Below, in pieces: positions 34,622 through 44,313 of a DNA stretch of 64,000 nucleotides. The translations under genes and the position numbers were made by a program. Location of the stretch: positions 620,001 through 684,000 of the forward strand of contig NZ_CP079946.1 of NCBI RefSeq assembly GCF_019968905.1. The letters run 5' to 3'. Source of the stretch: Corallococcus sp. EGB (GTDB taxonomy: Bacteria > Myxococcota > Myxococcia > Myxococcales > Myxococcaceae). Each line of letters starts with the position of its first letter. Position 1 is the first letter of the stretch. The notes beneath the pieces were generated by a model. That model worked only from the letters and a program-made list of their open reading frames with translations. It was not told where the DNA came from and ran no database searches.

Positions 34622-35395
34622 TCAGGGGTGGTCCGGGTGCATGCGGTGCCGCCACGTCGTGCGCTGGGAGGTGTAGCGGGGGTTCTCGAAGAGCTTGATC
34701 AACACCATGCCCGCCACGAACCCGCCGATGTGCGCCCAGACGGCGACGCCGCCGGACACGTCCGGCCGCAGCGTCATCAACTGCGGCAGTCCGGTGATGA
34801 CCTGGAGCACGAACCACCACATCAGCACGGCCCACGCGGGGATGGGGATGACGCGGATGAGGATGAAGATGATGAACAGCATGTTCACCCGCACGCGCGG
34901 GTAGAGCACCAGGTACGCGCCCAGCACGCCCGCGATGGCGCCGGACGCGCCCACCGTGGGCACCGGCGACGTGGGGTCCACCGCCACGTGCGTCGCCGCC
35001 GCCACCAGCCCGCACACCAGGTAGAAGACGAGGAAGCGCAGGCGCCCCATGCTGTCCTCGATGTTGTTGCCGAAGACCCAGAAGAACAGCACGTTGCCCA
35101 GCAGGTGCCCCCAGCTGCCGTGCAGGAACATGGACGTGAGCGGGGTGAGGCGGTTGATGGGCTCGTCGTCCACGACGCACGCGAGCCCGTCCCCCAGCGG
35201 CACCGCCTGTCCCAGGGGCGCGCGCCCGGTGAGCTCCCCGGGCACCAGGCCCAGCTCGCAGATGCTGGTGGCCAGCGCCTCCACGTTGAAGCCCGCGCCC
35301 TGGAGGAACACCCAGGCGAGCCCCAGGGCCGCGAGCAGCAGGTACGTCATCACCGGGGTGCGCAGGGTCGGGTTGTCGTCACTGATGGGAATCAT
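34622..35395 (-). CDS. Rhomboid family intramembrane serine protease
   Basis: A 257-aa membrane protease. The catalytic dyad is Ser151 in G-A-S-G-A-I-A-G and His222 in W-A-H-I-G-G-F-V-A-G. The oxyanion helix contributes H-G-S-W-G-H-L-L-G-N (residues 92-101). At least six membrane helices can be drawn, with an extra loop of about 45 residues after helix 1 that contains two cysteines. It cleaves transmembrane segments of unknown substrates. The start at 35395 opens directly into a cytoplasmic tail. Confidence 0.94.
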   Translation of the reverse strand: MIPISDDNPTLRTPVMTYLLLAALGLAWVFLQGAGFNVEALATSICELGLVPGELTGRAPLGQAVPLGDGLACVVDDEPINRLTPLTSMFLHGSWGHLLGNVLFFWVFGNNIEDSMGRLRFLVFYLVCGLVAAATHVAVDPTSPVPTVGASGAIAGVLGAYLVLYPRVRVNMLFIIFILIRVIPIPAWAVLMWWFVLQVITGLPQLMTLRPDVSGGVAVWAHIGGFVAGMVLIKLFENPRYTSQRTTWRHRMHPDHP

Positions 35396-35610
35396 GTCCG
35401 CCCGCCAGCATGGCCCCGTCCGCGGCCCCGCGGACGGCCTCGTGCGCGCGGATGTGCGGCGCCGGACGCATCACCGGAAGGCCGAGGGGCTCTACCAAAC
35501 GAAGGTTGCCCGGTGTGGGTGACCCCTCCCGGTGCGGACCTGGACTTGGCTTCCGGGCCCGTGCCGGGCGAAATTCCGCAGCCGTCATCTCACTCATGGA
35601 GTCCGGAGCA

Positions 35611-36132
35611 ATGAACCCGTCGAAATCGTCCCGCGCCTCGGCGCTGCTCGTGGTGTCCGTCCTCGCCCTCGCCTTCAGCGGCTGCGCCGCGCGCCGCCAG
35701 CAGGCGTACCTGGAGGACAAGGCCATGGGGCACGTCTACCGCAAGCCCATCGCGGAGGTGTGGCCGGCGGCGCTCGCCCTCATCAAGGAGAAGGGCTTCT
35801 CCGTGACGAACACCCAGACCGGCTTCGAGACCACCACGGAGTGGCTGATGACCAGCGCCCCGTCCTCCCTGGGCACCTCCTACGCGCGCTACCTGGTGCG
35901 CGGCTTCGAGCGCGGGCCCGGCCAGTGCGCGGTGGAGTTCCGCCGCCAGGACCGCTCCGAGTCCCGCGCCGCGGACGACACCAGCGGCCGCGGCAAGGAC
36001 ATGGGCGAGACCGCGGTCGGCGCCGGCAACTCCCAGATGAAGCGCGACTCCGAGCTGGAGTGGGAGCTGCTCCAGAAGGTGGACCCCGAAGCCGCCGCCG
36101 CCCTCAAGGCCGAGGCGCAGAAGATCGACTAG
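35611..36132 (+). CDS. Lipoprotein of unknown function
   Basis: A 173-aa lipoprotein with lipobox F-S-G-C near residue 25. The core reads H-V-Y-R-K-P-I-A-E-V-W-P-A-A-L-A-L-I-K-E-K-G-F, similar in layout to BamC/NlpB-type lipoprotein domains in which a helix is followed by strands; the match is only structural in flavour. The C-terminal half is hydrophilic, with a tail of Glu/Ala/Lys. CCGGAG is close upstream of ATG 35611; an ATG at 35596 is in frame too. The 215-bp gap to the rhomboid gene holds the divergent promoter region. Confidence 0.7.
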   Translation: MNPSKSSRASALLVVSVLALAFSGCAARRQQAYLEDKAMGHVYRKPIAEVWPAALALIKEKGFSVTNTQTGFETTTEWLMTSAPSSLGTSYARYLVRGFERGPGQCAVEFRRQDRSESRAADDTSGRGKDMGETAVGAGNSQMKRDSELEWELLQKVDPEAAAALKAEAQKID

Positions 36133-36173
36133 CCCCGCCCACCGTGGCGCACGCCGCCTGCGCGACGGGGACG

Positions 36174-37097
36174 TCAGTCGCGCAGCGGCAGCTCCACGGT
36201 GAGGCCGTCGAAGGCCACCTCCACCGGCCCCTTGAACGCCTCGCGCGCCTGCGCGAGCAGCCGTCCGGGGTCGGTGTCGTGGCGGCTGGACAGGTGGGTG
36301 AGGATGAGCCGCTTCGCCCCCGCGTCCCGCGCCACCTGGGCCGCCTCGCGCGCGGTGGAGTGCCGCGTCTCCACGGCGCGCTCCTGCTCGTCGTCGGAGA
36401 AGGTGGACTCGTGCACCAGCAGGTCCGCGTCCCTCGCCGCCTGCACCAGCGCCGGGCAGGGCCGCGTGTCGCCGGAAAGCACCAGCCGCCGCCCGGACCG
36501 GGCCTCTCCCAGCACGTCCTCCGGCTTCACCACGCGCCCGTCCGGCAGGGTGATGGCCTCGCCCTTCTGCAATTTCCCGAAGGAGGGCCCCTCCGGCACG
36601 CCCAGCGCCCGCGCCTTCTCCAGGTGGAAGCGCCCCGGGCGGCCGTCCTCCGCCAGCACGTAGCCCAGCGCGTGGATGCGGTGGTCCACGCCCACCGCCT
36701 GCACGGCGTAGCCGTTGCGGCGCACCACGTCCCCGTCCTTCAGCTCGTGGATCTCCACCGGGAAGGCCAGTGACTCCAGCCCCAGGTGCACGGCCTGGTG
36801 CAGGAGCCTGCGCGCCGGGGGCGGCCCGTACAGGTGCATGGGCGCGGTGCGGCCCATCATCCCCAGCGTGCGCAGGAAGCCGATGATCCCCAGGTAGTGG
36901 TCGGCATGGAAGTGCGTGAAGAACGCCGCGTCCACGGTGAAGCCCGTGCCGAAGCGCACCATCTGCCGCTGGCTGCCCTCGCCGCAGTCGAACAGGAGCA
37001 GGTCCGCGTCCGCCTTCACCGCCAGGCCGGACAGGCCCCGATGCAGGGTGGGCTGCGCGGCGGAGGTGCCGAGGAAGGTGAGCCTCAAGAGCGACAT
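36174..37097 (-). CDS. rnz: Ribonuclease Z
   Basis: A 307-aa metallo-beta-lactamase-fold nuclease that trims tRNA 3' ends. The metal motif is H-F-H-A-D-H at residues 62-67, preceded by T-S-A-A-Q-P-T and D-C-G-E-G-S-Q-R-Q, the ElaC/RNase Z hallmark. Further ligands are the S-G-D-T-R-P aspartate and H-L-S-S-R-H. The length is typical of bacterial short-form RNase Z. The ATG at 37097 gives the canonical M-S-L-L-R-L-T-F-L-G start; a GTG at 37112 is also in frame. Confidence 0.94.
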   Translation of the reverse strand: MSLLRLTFLGTSAAQPTLHRGLSGLAVKADADLLLFDCGEGSQRQMVRFGTGFTVDAAFFTHFHADHYLGIIGFLRTLGMMGRTAPMHLYGPPPARRLLHQAVHLGLESLAFPVEIHELKDGDVVRRNGYAVQAVGVDHRIHALGYVLAEDGRPGRFHLEKARALGVPEGPSFGKLQKGEAITLPDGRVVKPEDVLGEARSGRRLVLSGDTRPCPALVQAARDADLLVHESTFSDDEQERAVETRHSTAREAAQVARDAGAKRLILTHLSSRHDTDPGRLLAQAREAFKGPVEVAFDGLTVELPLRD

Positions 37098-37228
37098 GCC
37101 AGCGCTTCCCACGTCGAGAGTGGCCTCCTCGCACGCGCGGAGTCCGTCCTCCGCGCGCGCGTTCCCGGGGGCATTTACCAGGGTGCGAAGGGGCGTGCTA
37201 TGCAGCCGGCCCTTTCGGACCCGCCCCC

Positions 37229-37930
37229 ATGACTGATTCCCTGACGGTCGGCCCCACGGCCGACCCCCGCCGGGTGAAAGCCCCGGACGGCCGCCTGCTC
37301 ACCGTTCCTGCCGGCTGGGCCCTGCTCCCCCCCGGCGACGCCGGCCTCACCCGCCGCGTGAAGGCCGCCGGCCCCACCTGGACCGTGGTGGAGAAGGTGG
37401 GCCGCAAGCTCTTCTCCCGGGGCGTGTGGGCGCCGGAGGCCCACATCGTCCAGGCCCGCGCCGCCCTGGACGCGGAGCGCGCCACCCCCGCCTACGCCAG
37501 GAAGCTGGCCCAGGGCCGCGAGCGCCGCGCCAGGGAGCAGGCCGACTACGAGGTCGACTTCGCCAACGCCGTCCTGCGCTTCCTCGCCTTCAGCCCCGCG
37601 TGGCTCCCCCACGCCAAGCGCCTGGCCGTGCTCGTCGCCGGCCACGCCACCCCCGTGGGCAGTGGCACTGTCGCCCGCACGGAGCGCATCCCCATTGAGC
37701 GGCGCGCGGAGGCCGCCGTCATCGCCTGGATGCGCCACCAGACCACCAGCTATGACGACATGCGCATCCAGCGCGTGAAGGGCGCCCGCCGCGAGGTGCG
37801 CCGCGAGCTGGCGGAAATCTCCCGCGCCGTCCTGGACCTGCACCGCCGGGACGCCCCCCACGCCCCGCCCGCGTGTCCGCTCTGCTCCGCCCTCCTGCGC
37901 CCTCCGCCGACACGCCCCTCGGATTCCTGA
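37229..37930 (+). CDS. DUF2293 domain protein
   Basis: A 233-aa hypothetical protein. The C-terminal part has R-I-P-I-E-R-R-A-E-A-A-V-I-A-W-M-R-H-Q-T-T and Y-D-D-M-R-I-Q-R-V-K-G-x-R-R-E-V-R, the DUF2293 signature, which is basic and predicted to contact nucleic acid. The N-terminal 100 residues are Pro/Arg-rich. A C-P-L-C pair occurs near the end. The start ATG at 37229 has only a weak site upstream. It is 57 bp upstream of a TetR gene but probably unrelated. Confidence 0.82.
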   Translation: MTDSLTVGPTADPRRVKAPDGRLLTVPAGWALLPPGDAGLTRRVKAAGPTWTVVEKVGRKLFSRGVWAPEAHIVQARAALDAERATPAYARKLAQGRERRAREQADYEVDFANAVLRFLAFSPAWLPHAKRLAVLVAGHATPVGSGTVARTERIPIERRAEAAVIAWMRHQTTSYDDMRIQRVKGARREVRRELAEISRAVLDLHRRDAPHAPPACPLCSALLRPPPTRPSDS

Positions 37931-37987
37931 CCCGGCGTTCAGCAACGAATGGTTTATTTCTGACCGGCGGGTTAGGAATGCGCCGCC

Positions 37988-38752
37988 ATGCCCCGCCCCG
38001 CAGACCCGAAAGCCCGCAGCGCGCTCGTCACCTCCGCGCGGGCGGAGTTCGCGAAGCGGGGCGTGACGGGCGCGCGCATCAGCGACATCACCGCCGCCAG
38101 CGGCCTGTCCAAGGGCGCCTTCTACCTGCACTTCCCCTCGAAGGAGGCCCTCTTCGCGGCGCTGGTGGAGGACTTCCTGGCGGCGCTGGAGCGGCTGGCC
38201 GCGGAGCGCAAGTCCCGCATGGACGGCTTCTGCGCCCAGCACGGCGGCCTGCCGGGCCCTGGGGACGTCGCCGCGCGCACGGAGCGCTACCGCGAGTTCC
38301 TGCGCATGGAGGCCTGCCTCGACGTGGAGATGCTGGAGCTCATGTGGGAGCAGCGTGAGCTCGTCACGGCGCTCATCGTGGGCAGCGCGGGCACCGCCTT
38401 CGAGTCCGTCATGTGGGACGTGGTGGACCGCGAGGTGGAGCGCATCGCGCGCGAGTTCCACCACCTGCGCGGTCGGCAGCCGGACACGCCGGACGTGGAC
38501 CCCAGCCTCTTCGGCTCCTTCGTCGTCGGCACGTACCTGCTGCTGGCCCGGCGCATGGGCCGGCTGACGCAGAAGCCGGACCTGGCCAGTTGGGCCGTGG
38601 GCCTCCAGCGCCTGATGCACGAGGGCACGCTGCCCCGCGAGGCCGTGCCCGGGCCCGCCGCCGTCCTCGCCCGCCCTGCCCCCCCGCCTTCCACGCGCCG
38701 GCGCTCCGCCCGCGCGGCCAACCCGCACCGCCCTTCAAGGAAACGCCCGTGA
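37988..38752 (+). CDS. TetR family regulator of the downstream efflux genes
   Basis: A 254-aa repressor with the N-terminal TetR helix-turn-helix: A-R-A-E-F-A-K-R-G-V-T-G-A-R-I-S-D-I and G-L-S-K-G-A-F-Y-L-H-F (residues 37-47). The remaining helices form the ligand domain, and the last 30 residues are Arg/Pro/Ala-rich. The stop TGA overlaps the GTG start of the membrane-fusion gene by four bases, so regulator and pump are one operon. The 57-bp upstream gap holds a short AT-rich stretch (around 37950) as the likely self-regulated promoter. Confidence 0.9.
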   Translation: MPRPADPKARSALVTSARAEFAKRGVTGARISDITAASGLSKGAFYLHFPSKEALFAALVEDFLAALERLAAERKSRMDGFCAQHGGLPGPGDVAARTERYREFLRMEACLDVEMLELMWEQRELVTALIVGSAGTAFESVMWDVVDREVERIAREFHHLRGRQPDTPDVDPSLFGSFVVGTYLLLARRMGRLTQKPDLASWAVGLQRLMHEGTLPREAVPGPAAVLARPAPPPSTRRRSARAANPHRPSRKRP

Positions 38753-39858
38753 AACCTTCCACGAAGCCCTCCGCCTCCCGCGCCCTCACCGCCCTGGGCG
38801 TGGCCGCCACGCTCGCGCTCAGCGGCTGCGACAAGGCGGACGCGTCCTCGCCGCCCCCCGCCGCCGCGGCCACCGGCCAGGACAAGCCGGCGCCGGCCGT
38901 GAAGGTCGTCGCCGCGCGCGGCGTGCAGGCCTCGCAGTCCGAGGAGGTGACGGGCACGCTGTACCCCGCCCAGGGCCTCCAGGTCGGCTTCGAGGTGGGG
39001 GGCCGCCTGGAGGTGGTGCGCGCGCAGAAGGGCCAGGCCGTGAAGAAGGGCGACACGCTCGCCCAGCTCAACGCCGAAATCGCGGACGCGCAGGTGGCCG
39101 GCGCGGAGGCCGCCGTCGCCGCCGCGGAGGCCGCCGCCTCCATGGCGCAGGACGCGGCCGAGCGCACGGAGAAGCTCAGCACCGGCGGAGGCGTCAGCGA
39201 CCAGCAGCACAAGAACGCCGTGGCCGCCGCCGCGCAGGCCCAGGCGCAGGTGCTGGCCGCGAAGGCGCAGCTCGCGCAGGCCCGCGCGGCGCGCCGCCGC
39301 CACGACCTGAAGGCGCCCTTCGCGGGCACCCTGATTGAGTCCCCGGACCAGACGGGCGCCACGGTGGCCCCGGGCTCGCCGCTCTTCACGCTGGAGCAGC
39401 TGGACACGCTCATCTTCCGCACCACCGTGGCGGAAGGGGCCCGCGCGCTGCTCAAGCCGGGCACCAAGGTGCGCGTGACGGCGGTGGGGCAGGGCGCGTC
39501 CACCGACGAGGCCGTGGTGCGCACCATCCTGCCCTCCGCGGACCCCACCACCCGCCGCATCCCGGTGGAGATCGCCGTGCCCAACGCGGACGGCCGCTTC
39601 GTGGCCCACACGCTGGCGCGCGCCATGCTGAAGCTGGGCGAGACCCAGGACGCGCAGCTCTTGCCCACCACGGCGCTGTCCTCCTCCAACGGGGACCACG
39701 TCCTCGTCGTCAGCGACGGCGCCCTCCAGCGCGTGGACGTGCAGGTGCTGGAGCGCCGAGACCGCGAGGTGGTGGTGCGCGCCGCCGCCGTCCTCCAGCA
39801 GGTGGTGGACTACCCCACGCCCACCCTGACCCCCGGCACCCGCGTCTCCGTGAAGTAG
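38749..39858 (+). CDS. RND efflux membrane-fusion (adaptor) lipoprotein
   Basis: A 369-aa HlyD/AcrA-type adaptor joining the RND pump to an outer-membrane channel. It has a lipobox L-S-G-C near residue 26, a lipoyl-like half (V-G-F-E-V-G-G-R-L-E-V-V then K-G-Q-A-V-K-K-G-D-T-L), an alpha-helical hairpin rich in Ala/Gln (about 110-185) and the second lipoyl half (D-L-K-A-P-F-A-G-T). The GTG start at 38749 overlaps the TetR stop and follows AAGGA. The outer-membrane factor gene is not in the operon. Confidence 0.92.
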   Translation: MKPSTKPSASRALTALGVAATLALSGCDKADASSPPPAAAATGQDKPAPAVKVVAARGVQASQSEEVTGTLYPAQGLQVGFEVGGRLEVVRAQKGQAVKKGDTLAQLNAEIADAQVAGAEAAVAAAEAAASMAQDAAERTEKLSTGGGVSDQQHKNAVAAAAQAQAQVLAAKAQLAQARAARRRHDLKAPFAGTLIESPDQTGATVAPGSPLFTLEQLDTLIFRTTVAEGARALLKPGTKVRVTAVGQGASTDEAVVRTILPSADPTTRRIPVEIAVPNADGRFVAHTLARAMLKLGETQDAQLLPTTALSSSNGDHVLVVSDGALQRVDVQVLERRDREVVVRAAAVLQQVVDYPTPTLTPGTRVSVK

Positions 39859-39919
39859 CCGCAAGCCGCCCTTCTTCGCCGCGGCCTTCTTCCGTGCGCG
39901 GCGTGCGTGAGCTCTTCCC

Positions 39920-42900
39920 ATGATTCTCAGTGACGTCTCCATCCGACGGCCGGTGTTCACGGCCATGGTGTCCCTGCTGCTCATCGTGCTGGGCGTGATG
40001 GGCCTCAAGCGCCTGGGCACCGACCTCTACCCGGACGTGAGCTTCCCCGTGGTGGTGGTCAACACCCTCTACAAGGGCGCGGGCCCGGGCGAAATCGAGA
40101 CCCAGGTCATCAAGCCCCTGGAGGACGCGGTCGCCGGCATCAGCGGCGTGGACAAGATCCACTCCTTCAGCCGTGAGAACGTGGGCACCGTCGTGGTGTC
40201 CTTCACGCTGGGCACCGCCCTGGACACCGCCGTCCAGGACGTGCGCGACAAGGTGGGGCAGGCGGTCAACAAGCTGCCCACGGACGCGGACGCGCCCATC
40301 GTCAGCCGCGTGGACCTGTCCGCCGCGCCCATCCTCACCTACGCCGTGTCCGCGGACATGACCTCCCAGTCGCTGCGCAAGCTGCTGGATGACCGCATCA
40401 AGCCCGCGCTCGCGCAGCTGGCCGGCGTGGCGGAGGTGCGCATCACCGGCGGCGACACGCGCGAAATCCAGGTCGACATCGACCTGGACAAGGCCCGCGC
40501 GGTGGGCATCACGCCCTCCCAGGTGTCCCAGCGCGTCGCCATGGAGAACCTCAACCTTCCCGCGGGCCGCCTGCAGTTGGGGCCCAACGAGCTCACCGTG
40601 CGCGCCATGGGCGAGTTCACCAGCGTGGAGGACCTGCGAAAGCTGCCCATCGCCCGGGGCAGCACCGGCGCGCAGGTGCGCCTGGAGGAGATCGCCACCG
40701 TCACGGACGGCGTCGCCGAGCGCCGCACCACCGCGCGCCTCAACGCCCGCGACGCCGTGGTGCTCGAAATCGTGAAGCAGCCGGGCTCCAACACCGTGAG
40801 CGTCAGCGACGCGGTGAAGAAGACGCTCGCGCAGATGGGCCCCGTGGTGGGGCAGGGCTTCAAGGCCACGCTGCTCATCGACCAGTCGGACCTCATCCGC
40901 GCCAACACCCACGAGGTGTGGGTCGCCCTCATCTTCGGCGGCTTGATGGCCGTCCTCATCATCCTGATGTTCCTGCTGGACCCGCGCGGCACGTTCATCT
41001 CCGCGCTCGCGCTGCCCACGTCTGTCATTGGCACGTTCTTCGTGATGTACGTGCTGGGCTACTCGCTCAACCAGATGACGCTGCTGTCGCTGTCGCTGGC
41101 CATCGGTCTGCTCATCGACGACGCGGTGGTGGTCCGTGAGGCCATCACCCACCGCCTGGAGCAGGGCGAGGACCCGATGAGCGCCGCGTACCACGGCACG
41201 AAGGACGTGGGCCTGGCGGTGCTCGCGACCACGCTGGCCCTGGTGGCGGTGTTCATCCCCGTGGCCTTCATGCCCGGCATCGTGGGGCAGTTCTTCAAGC
41301 AGTTCGGCATCACCATCTCCGTGGCGGTGCTCATCTCGCTGTTCATCTCCTTCACGCTGGACCCCATGCTGTCCGCGCGCTTCGCCAAGGCGCACAAGCC
41401 GGGGGAGCGCCAGCACGAGCCCGCCGTCTTCCGCGCGCTGCGCCGCTTCCTGGAGGCCACGGAGTCCACGTACTCGCGCATCCTGGGCTGGGTGCTGCGC
41501 CACAAGTGGACCACCGCGGGCCTCACCGTGCTGGCGCTGGTCCTGTCCTTCGGCGCCGCCAGCCGCCTGGGCGTGGAGTTCATGAGCGCGGAGGACCGCT
41601 CGCAGCTCATCGTTGAATTGCAGCTGCCGGACTCCGCCAACCTCGCGCAGACCACGGAGCGCGCCGCGGAGGCGGAGACGCTCCTCAAGCAGCTGCCGGA
41701 GATCACGGACATCTACACCACCGTGGGGCCCAACGGAGACGTCTACAAGGCGCGCATGCGCGTGCTCACGGTGGGCAAGGAGCAGCGCACGAAGAGCATC
41801 GCCACCCTCAAGGAGGAGGCCCGCGCGCTGCTGGTCCCCAACCTGGTCTCCACGGCCATCACCCTGTCCGACCCGCCGTCCATCGAGGGCCTGGGGGACT
41901 GGTTCCCCATCATGGTCCGCGTGGTGGGCCCGGACCTGAAGCGCGTCAACGAGGAGGCCGAGCGCATCGCCGGCATCCTGCGCACCCTGGGCACCTCCGA
42001 CGTGCGCGTGGACTCCAACCCGGCCAAGCCGGAGCTGCAGATCCAGGTCGACCGCGCGCGCGCCGCGGACATGGACCTGTCCGCCGGGGCGCTCGCCGCG
42101 CAACTGCGGCTCGCCATCGACGGCGACGTGACGGCCAAGCTGCGCGAGGGCACGGACGAGACCGACATCCGCGTGCGCCTGCGCGAGGAGGACCGGGCCA
42201 CGCCGGAGCGCGTGCGCCAGCTGATGATCGCCACGCCCCGCGGCCTGCACCAGGTGACGGACGTGGCGGACGTGTCGCTCAAGAACGGCCCCAGCGTCAT
42301 CGAGCACGAGAACCGCGAGCGCCAGGTGGCCGTCGTGTCCCAGCTGGCCAAGGGCGCCGCGCTGGGTGACGTGGCCGCGAAGCTCAAGGCCGCCATCGCC
42401 CAGAAGCCCCTGCCGCCCGGCTACGCCATCGTCTACGACGGCCAGATGAAGAGCCTGGATGAACAGAACGACGCGTTCGGCATCGCGTTCGGCCTGGCCT
42501 TCGTCTTCATCTACATGGTGCTCGCCAGCCAGTTCGAGTCCTTCAAGCACCCCTTCACCATCATGGTGTCGCTGCCGCTGGCGCTCGTGGGCGCGCTGCT
42601 GGGGCTCGTCGTCACGAACCACCACCTCAGCATGGGCGCGATGATTGGCGTCATCCTGCTGATGGGCCTGGTCACGAAGAACGCCATCCTCCTCATCGAC
42701 GGCGCGCTCCACCACCTGCGCGAGGGCGACTCCGTGGACGAGGCCCTGCTCAAGGCCGGCCCCCGCCGCCTGCGCCCCATCCTCATGACGAGCGCGGCCA
42801 TGGCCATTGGCATGGTGCCCACCGCCGTGGGCACGGGCATCGGCTCCGAGTTCCGCGCCCCCATGGCCATCTCCGTCATCGGCGGCGTCATCACCTCCAC

Positions 42901-43039
42901 CTTCCTCACGCTGCTGGTGGTGCCGGTGGTGTTCGCGGGCATGGAGAAGCTGTCCTTCAAGAAGCGCAAGCCTCGCGCGGACGGGCCGCTCTCCGCGCCG
43001 CCCATGGACGCGCCCGCCGCGCACGACCGCGCGGCCTGA
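39920..43039 (+). CDS. RND superfamily efflux transporter (AcrB-like)
   Basis: A 1039-aa inner-membrane pump of full RND length, with two repeated halves of six membrane helices and large periplasmic loops. The start [15 protein letters not shown] is typical. The proton-relay pair Asp-Asp is in [10 protein letters not shown] of helix 4, followed by the R-E-A-I helix. The second half contains [12 protein letters not shown] and L-R-P-I-L-M-T-S. Transport probably concerns hydrophobic compounds or metabolites; specificity is unknown. The gene follows the adaptor by 61 bp and ends 16 bp before a strong terminator. Confidence 0.95.
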   Translation: MILSDVSIRRPVFTAMVSLLLIVLGVMGLKRLGTDLYPDVSFPVVVVNTLYKGAGPGEIETQVIKPLEDAVAGISGVDKIHSFSRENVGTVVVSFTLGTALDTAVQDVRDKVGQAVNKLPTDADAPIVSRVDLSAAPILTYAVSADMTSQSLRKLLDDRIKPALAQLAGVAEVRITGGDTREIQVDIDLDKARAVGITPSQVSQRVAMENLNLPAGRLQLGPNELTVRAMGEFTSVEDLRKLPIARGSTGAQVRLEEIATVTDGVAERRTTARLNARDAVVLEIVKQPGSNTVSVSDAVKKTLAQMGPVVGQGFKATLLIDQSDLIRANTHEVWVALIFGGLMAVLIILMFLLDPRGTFISALALPTSVIGTFFVMYVLGYSLNQMTLLSLSLAIGLLIDDAVVVREAITHRLEQGEDPMSAAYHGTKDVGLAVLATTLALVAVFIPVAFMPGIVGQFFKQFGITISVAVLISLFISFTLDPMLSARFAKAHKPGERQHEPAVFRALRRFLEATESTYSRILGWVLRHKWTTAGLTVLALVLSFGAASRLGVEFMSAEDRSQLIVELQLPDSANLAQTTERAAEAETLLKQLPEITDIYTTVGPNGDVYKARMRVLTVGKEQRTKSIATLKEEARALLVPNLVSTAITLSDPPSIEGLGDWFPIMVRVVGPDLKRVNEEAERIAGILRTLGTSDVRVDSNPAKPELQIQVDRARAADMDLSAGALAAQLRLAIDGDVTAKLREGTDETDIRVRLREEDRATPERVRQLMIATPRGLHQVTDVADVSLKNGPSVIEHENRERQVAVVSQLAKGAALGDVAAKLKAAIAQKPLPPGYAIVYDGQMKSLDEQNDAFGIAFGLAFVFIYMVLASQFESFKHPFTIMVSLPLALVGALLGLVVTNHHLSMGAMIGVILLMGLVTKNAILLIDGALHHLREGDSVDEALLKAGPRRLRPILMTSAAMAIGMVPTAVGTGIGSEFRAPMAISVIGGVITSTFLTLLVVPVVFAGMEKLSFKKRKPRADGPLSAPPMDAPAAHDRAA

Positions 43040-43055
43040 GGTCCCCTGGAAGAAC

Positions 43056-43094
43056 AAAGGCGCGGGTGACGGTGTCGTCACCCGCGCCTTTCAT
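43056..43094 (+). terminator. Strong intrinsic terminator after the RND operon
   Basis: A perfect 16-bp stem (arms 43056-43071 and 43076-43091) closes a four-base GTGT loop. The left arm is preceded by A-rich sequence and the right arm is followed by a T-rich run (TTTCATTT). The flanking A and T stretches could also let it stop leftward transcripts. Confidence 0.9.
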
Positions 43095-43208
43095 TTGAGA
43101 CAAGGGGGATGAAACAGGTCCTGGGTGGACGTCCTGTCGCGGGAGGCCGCCGGCTCCGGGCTTCACGCCGGAGACGGGGCACTCGCGGACGTCCTGCCCG
43201 GGAGACGT

Positions 43209-43622
43209 CTAGCGCGCAGCCGCCATGCCTTCGCCGCTCAGCAGGCGCACGCGCGCCTTGGCGAGCTGGTTCTGCGCTTCCTCCAACGACACACAATCCA
43301 CGGTGATGTCGTCATTGGGGGATGCTTCCGACGCCACGCGGGCCGTCTGCAGCCGCGCGATGGTGGAGTCCGACACGTGCGCGCACATCACGCAGCCGTT
43401 CTTGCGCCCGTGGTCGACGATTTCGGAGAACAGCTTCGCGGACTCCGGCTCCAGCGGGCGAAGCCCCCGCATGTCGGCCAGAACCAGGTGCCGCCCTCCG
43501 TTGTAGCTATCCGTGGCCTTCTTGTAGACGGCCACGTACTCCTTCATCTCCGCCGGACGCATGAAACCGCTCATCCGGGCAGTGATGGTCCGACGGCTGA
43601 CATCGTTGGTGACTTCGAACAT
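43209..43622 (-). CDS. SpoIIAA/STAS-like protein
   Basis: A 137-aa soluble protein beginning M-F-E-V-T-N-D and containing I-T-A-R-M-S-G-F-M-R-P-A-E-M, H-L-V-L-A-D-M-R-G-L-R-P-L and a final amphipathic helix. The alternation of strands and helices and the central D-M-R-G-L turn resemble STAS/SpoIIAA-like domains, which bind partner proteins or lipids. No anti-sigma factor or phosphatase is nearby, so its role is unknown. GGGAGGG precedes the ATG at 43622. It is transcribed toward the RND operon terminator. Confidence 0.65.
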   Translation of the reverse strand: MFEVTNDVSRRTITARMSGFMRPAEMKEYVAVYKKATDSYNGGRHLVLADMRGLRPLEPESAKLFSEIVDHGRKNGCVMCAHVSDSTIARLQTARVASEASPNDDITVDCVSLEEAQNQLAKARVRLLSGEGMAAAR

Positions 43623-43747
43623 AGGTGCGCCCTCCCTCGCGGCTCAAAGCCTAACAGACGTCTTTCGGACTTTCACCAGCCCCCCATGATTCCCGGCGGG
43701 GTGGAAGGTTTGAAAGGGATTGCGCGTTTTTCCGTCGCGGCAGGTTG

Positions 43748-43788
43748 TAAAAATGAAGAAGCCCGGCCCGCGTGAGCGGGACCGGGCT
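43748..43788 (-). terminator. Terminator of the cold-shock gene
   Basis: Read leftward, AGCCCGG-T-CCCGC and GCGGG-CCGGGCT form a 12-bp stem with one bulged T and a four-base loop (43760-43788 on the plus strand). It is followed by TTCTTCATTTTT. This is a good rho-independent terminator 36 bp after the csp stop. Confidence 0.85.
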
Positions 43789-43823
43789 CCGGTGCTCTGG
43801 GTTTGACCCGGAGCGGGTTGGGA

Positions 43824-44030
43824 TCAACCCACTGCGCGGACGTTCTGCGCCTGCAGGCCCTTGGGGCCGCGCGTCACCTCGAACTCCACCTTCTGGCCTT
43901 CCTGAAGGGTGCGGAAGCCGTCCATGTTGATGGCGCTGTGGTGGCAGAACACGTCCTCACCACCGCCGTCCTGAGTGATGAAGCCAAAGCCCTTCGCATC
44001 GTTGAACCACTTCACCGTACCAGTAGCCAT
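43824..44030 (-). CDS. Cold-shock protein (CspA family)
   Basis: A 68-aa single OB-fold RNA chaperone. RNP1 reads K-G-F-G-F-I and RNP2 reads D-V-F-C-H-H, where most family members have D-V-F-V-H-F; the Cys and second His are a mild variation. It ends G-L-Q-A-Q-N-V-R. The ATG at 44030 gives the canonical [10 protein letters not shown] start, with GAGAAG upstream. The 283-bp gap to the next gene leaves room for the long 5' leader typical of csp genes, but no known cold-box element was identified. Confidence 0.95.
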   Translation of the reverse strand: MATGTVKWFNDAKGFGFITQDGGGEDVFCHHSAINMDGFRTLQEGQKVEFEVTRGPKGLQAQNVRAVG

Positions 44031-44313
44031 GAATCGTCTTCTCTTTGTTGGTGGGGCGCGGCACCCACCGCTCGAGAGCGGTCGGTCCTCTCGAAATGTG
44101 AGGGCCTGAGTGCAGACAACAGTCTGCCCGGCGGGGAGGGGTGGGTGGAAGCCCCCTTGCTCGGCAGCCAACAGTTCGAGGGGTAGGCCTCCGCCCTACC
44201 CATTGCTGGCACAGGCAGGCGGGCGAGGGGGAGGGGCGGCTCCGGCGCCCGGGTGTGAGGGCATGGCTACCGTTTCCGGGCAAGGCCACCACGGCCGGGA
44301 GAGGAGTCACGTC

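Noticed and set aside
37930-37987. TetR operator with a short direct repeat (TGACCCGGCG / TGACCGGCGG)
   Set aside because: The two copies are not inverted as TetR operators usually are and overlap the end of the preceding gene; chance similarity is likely.
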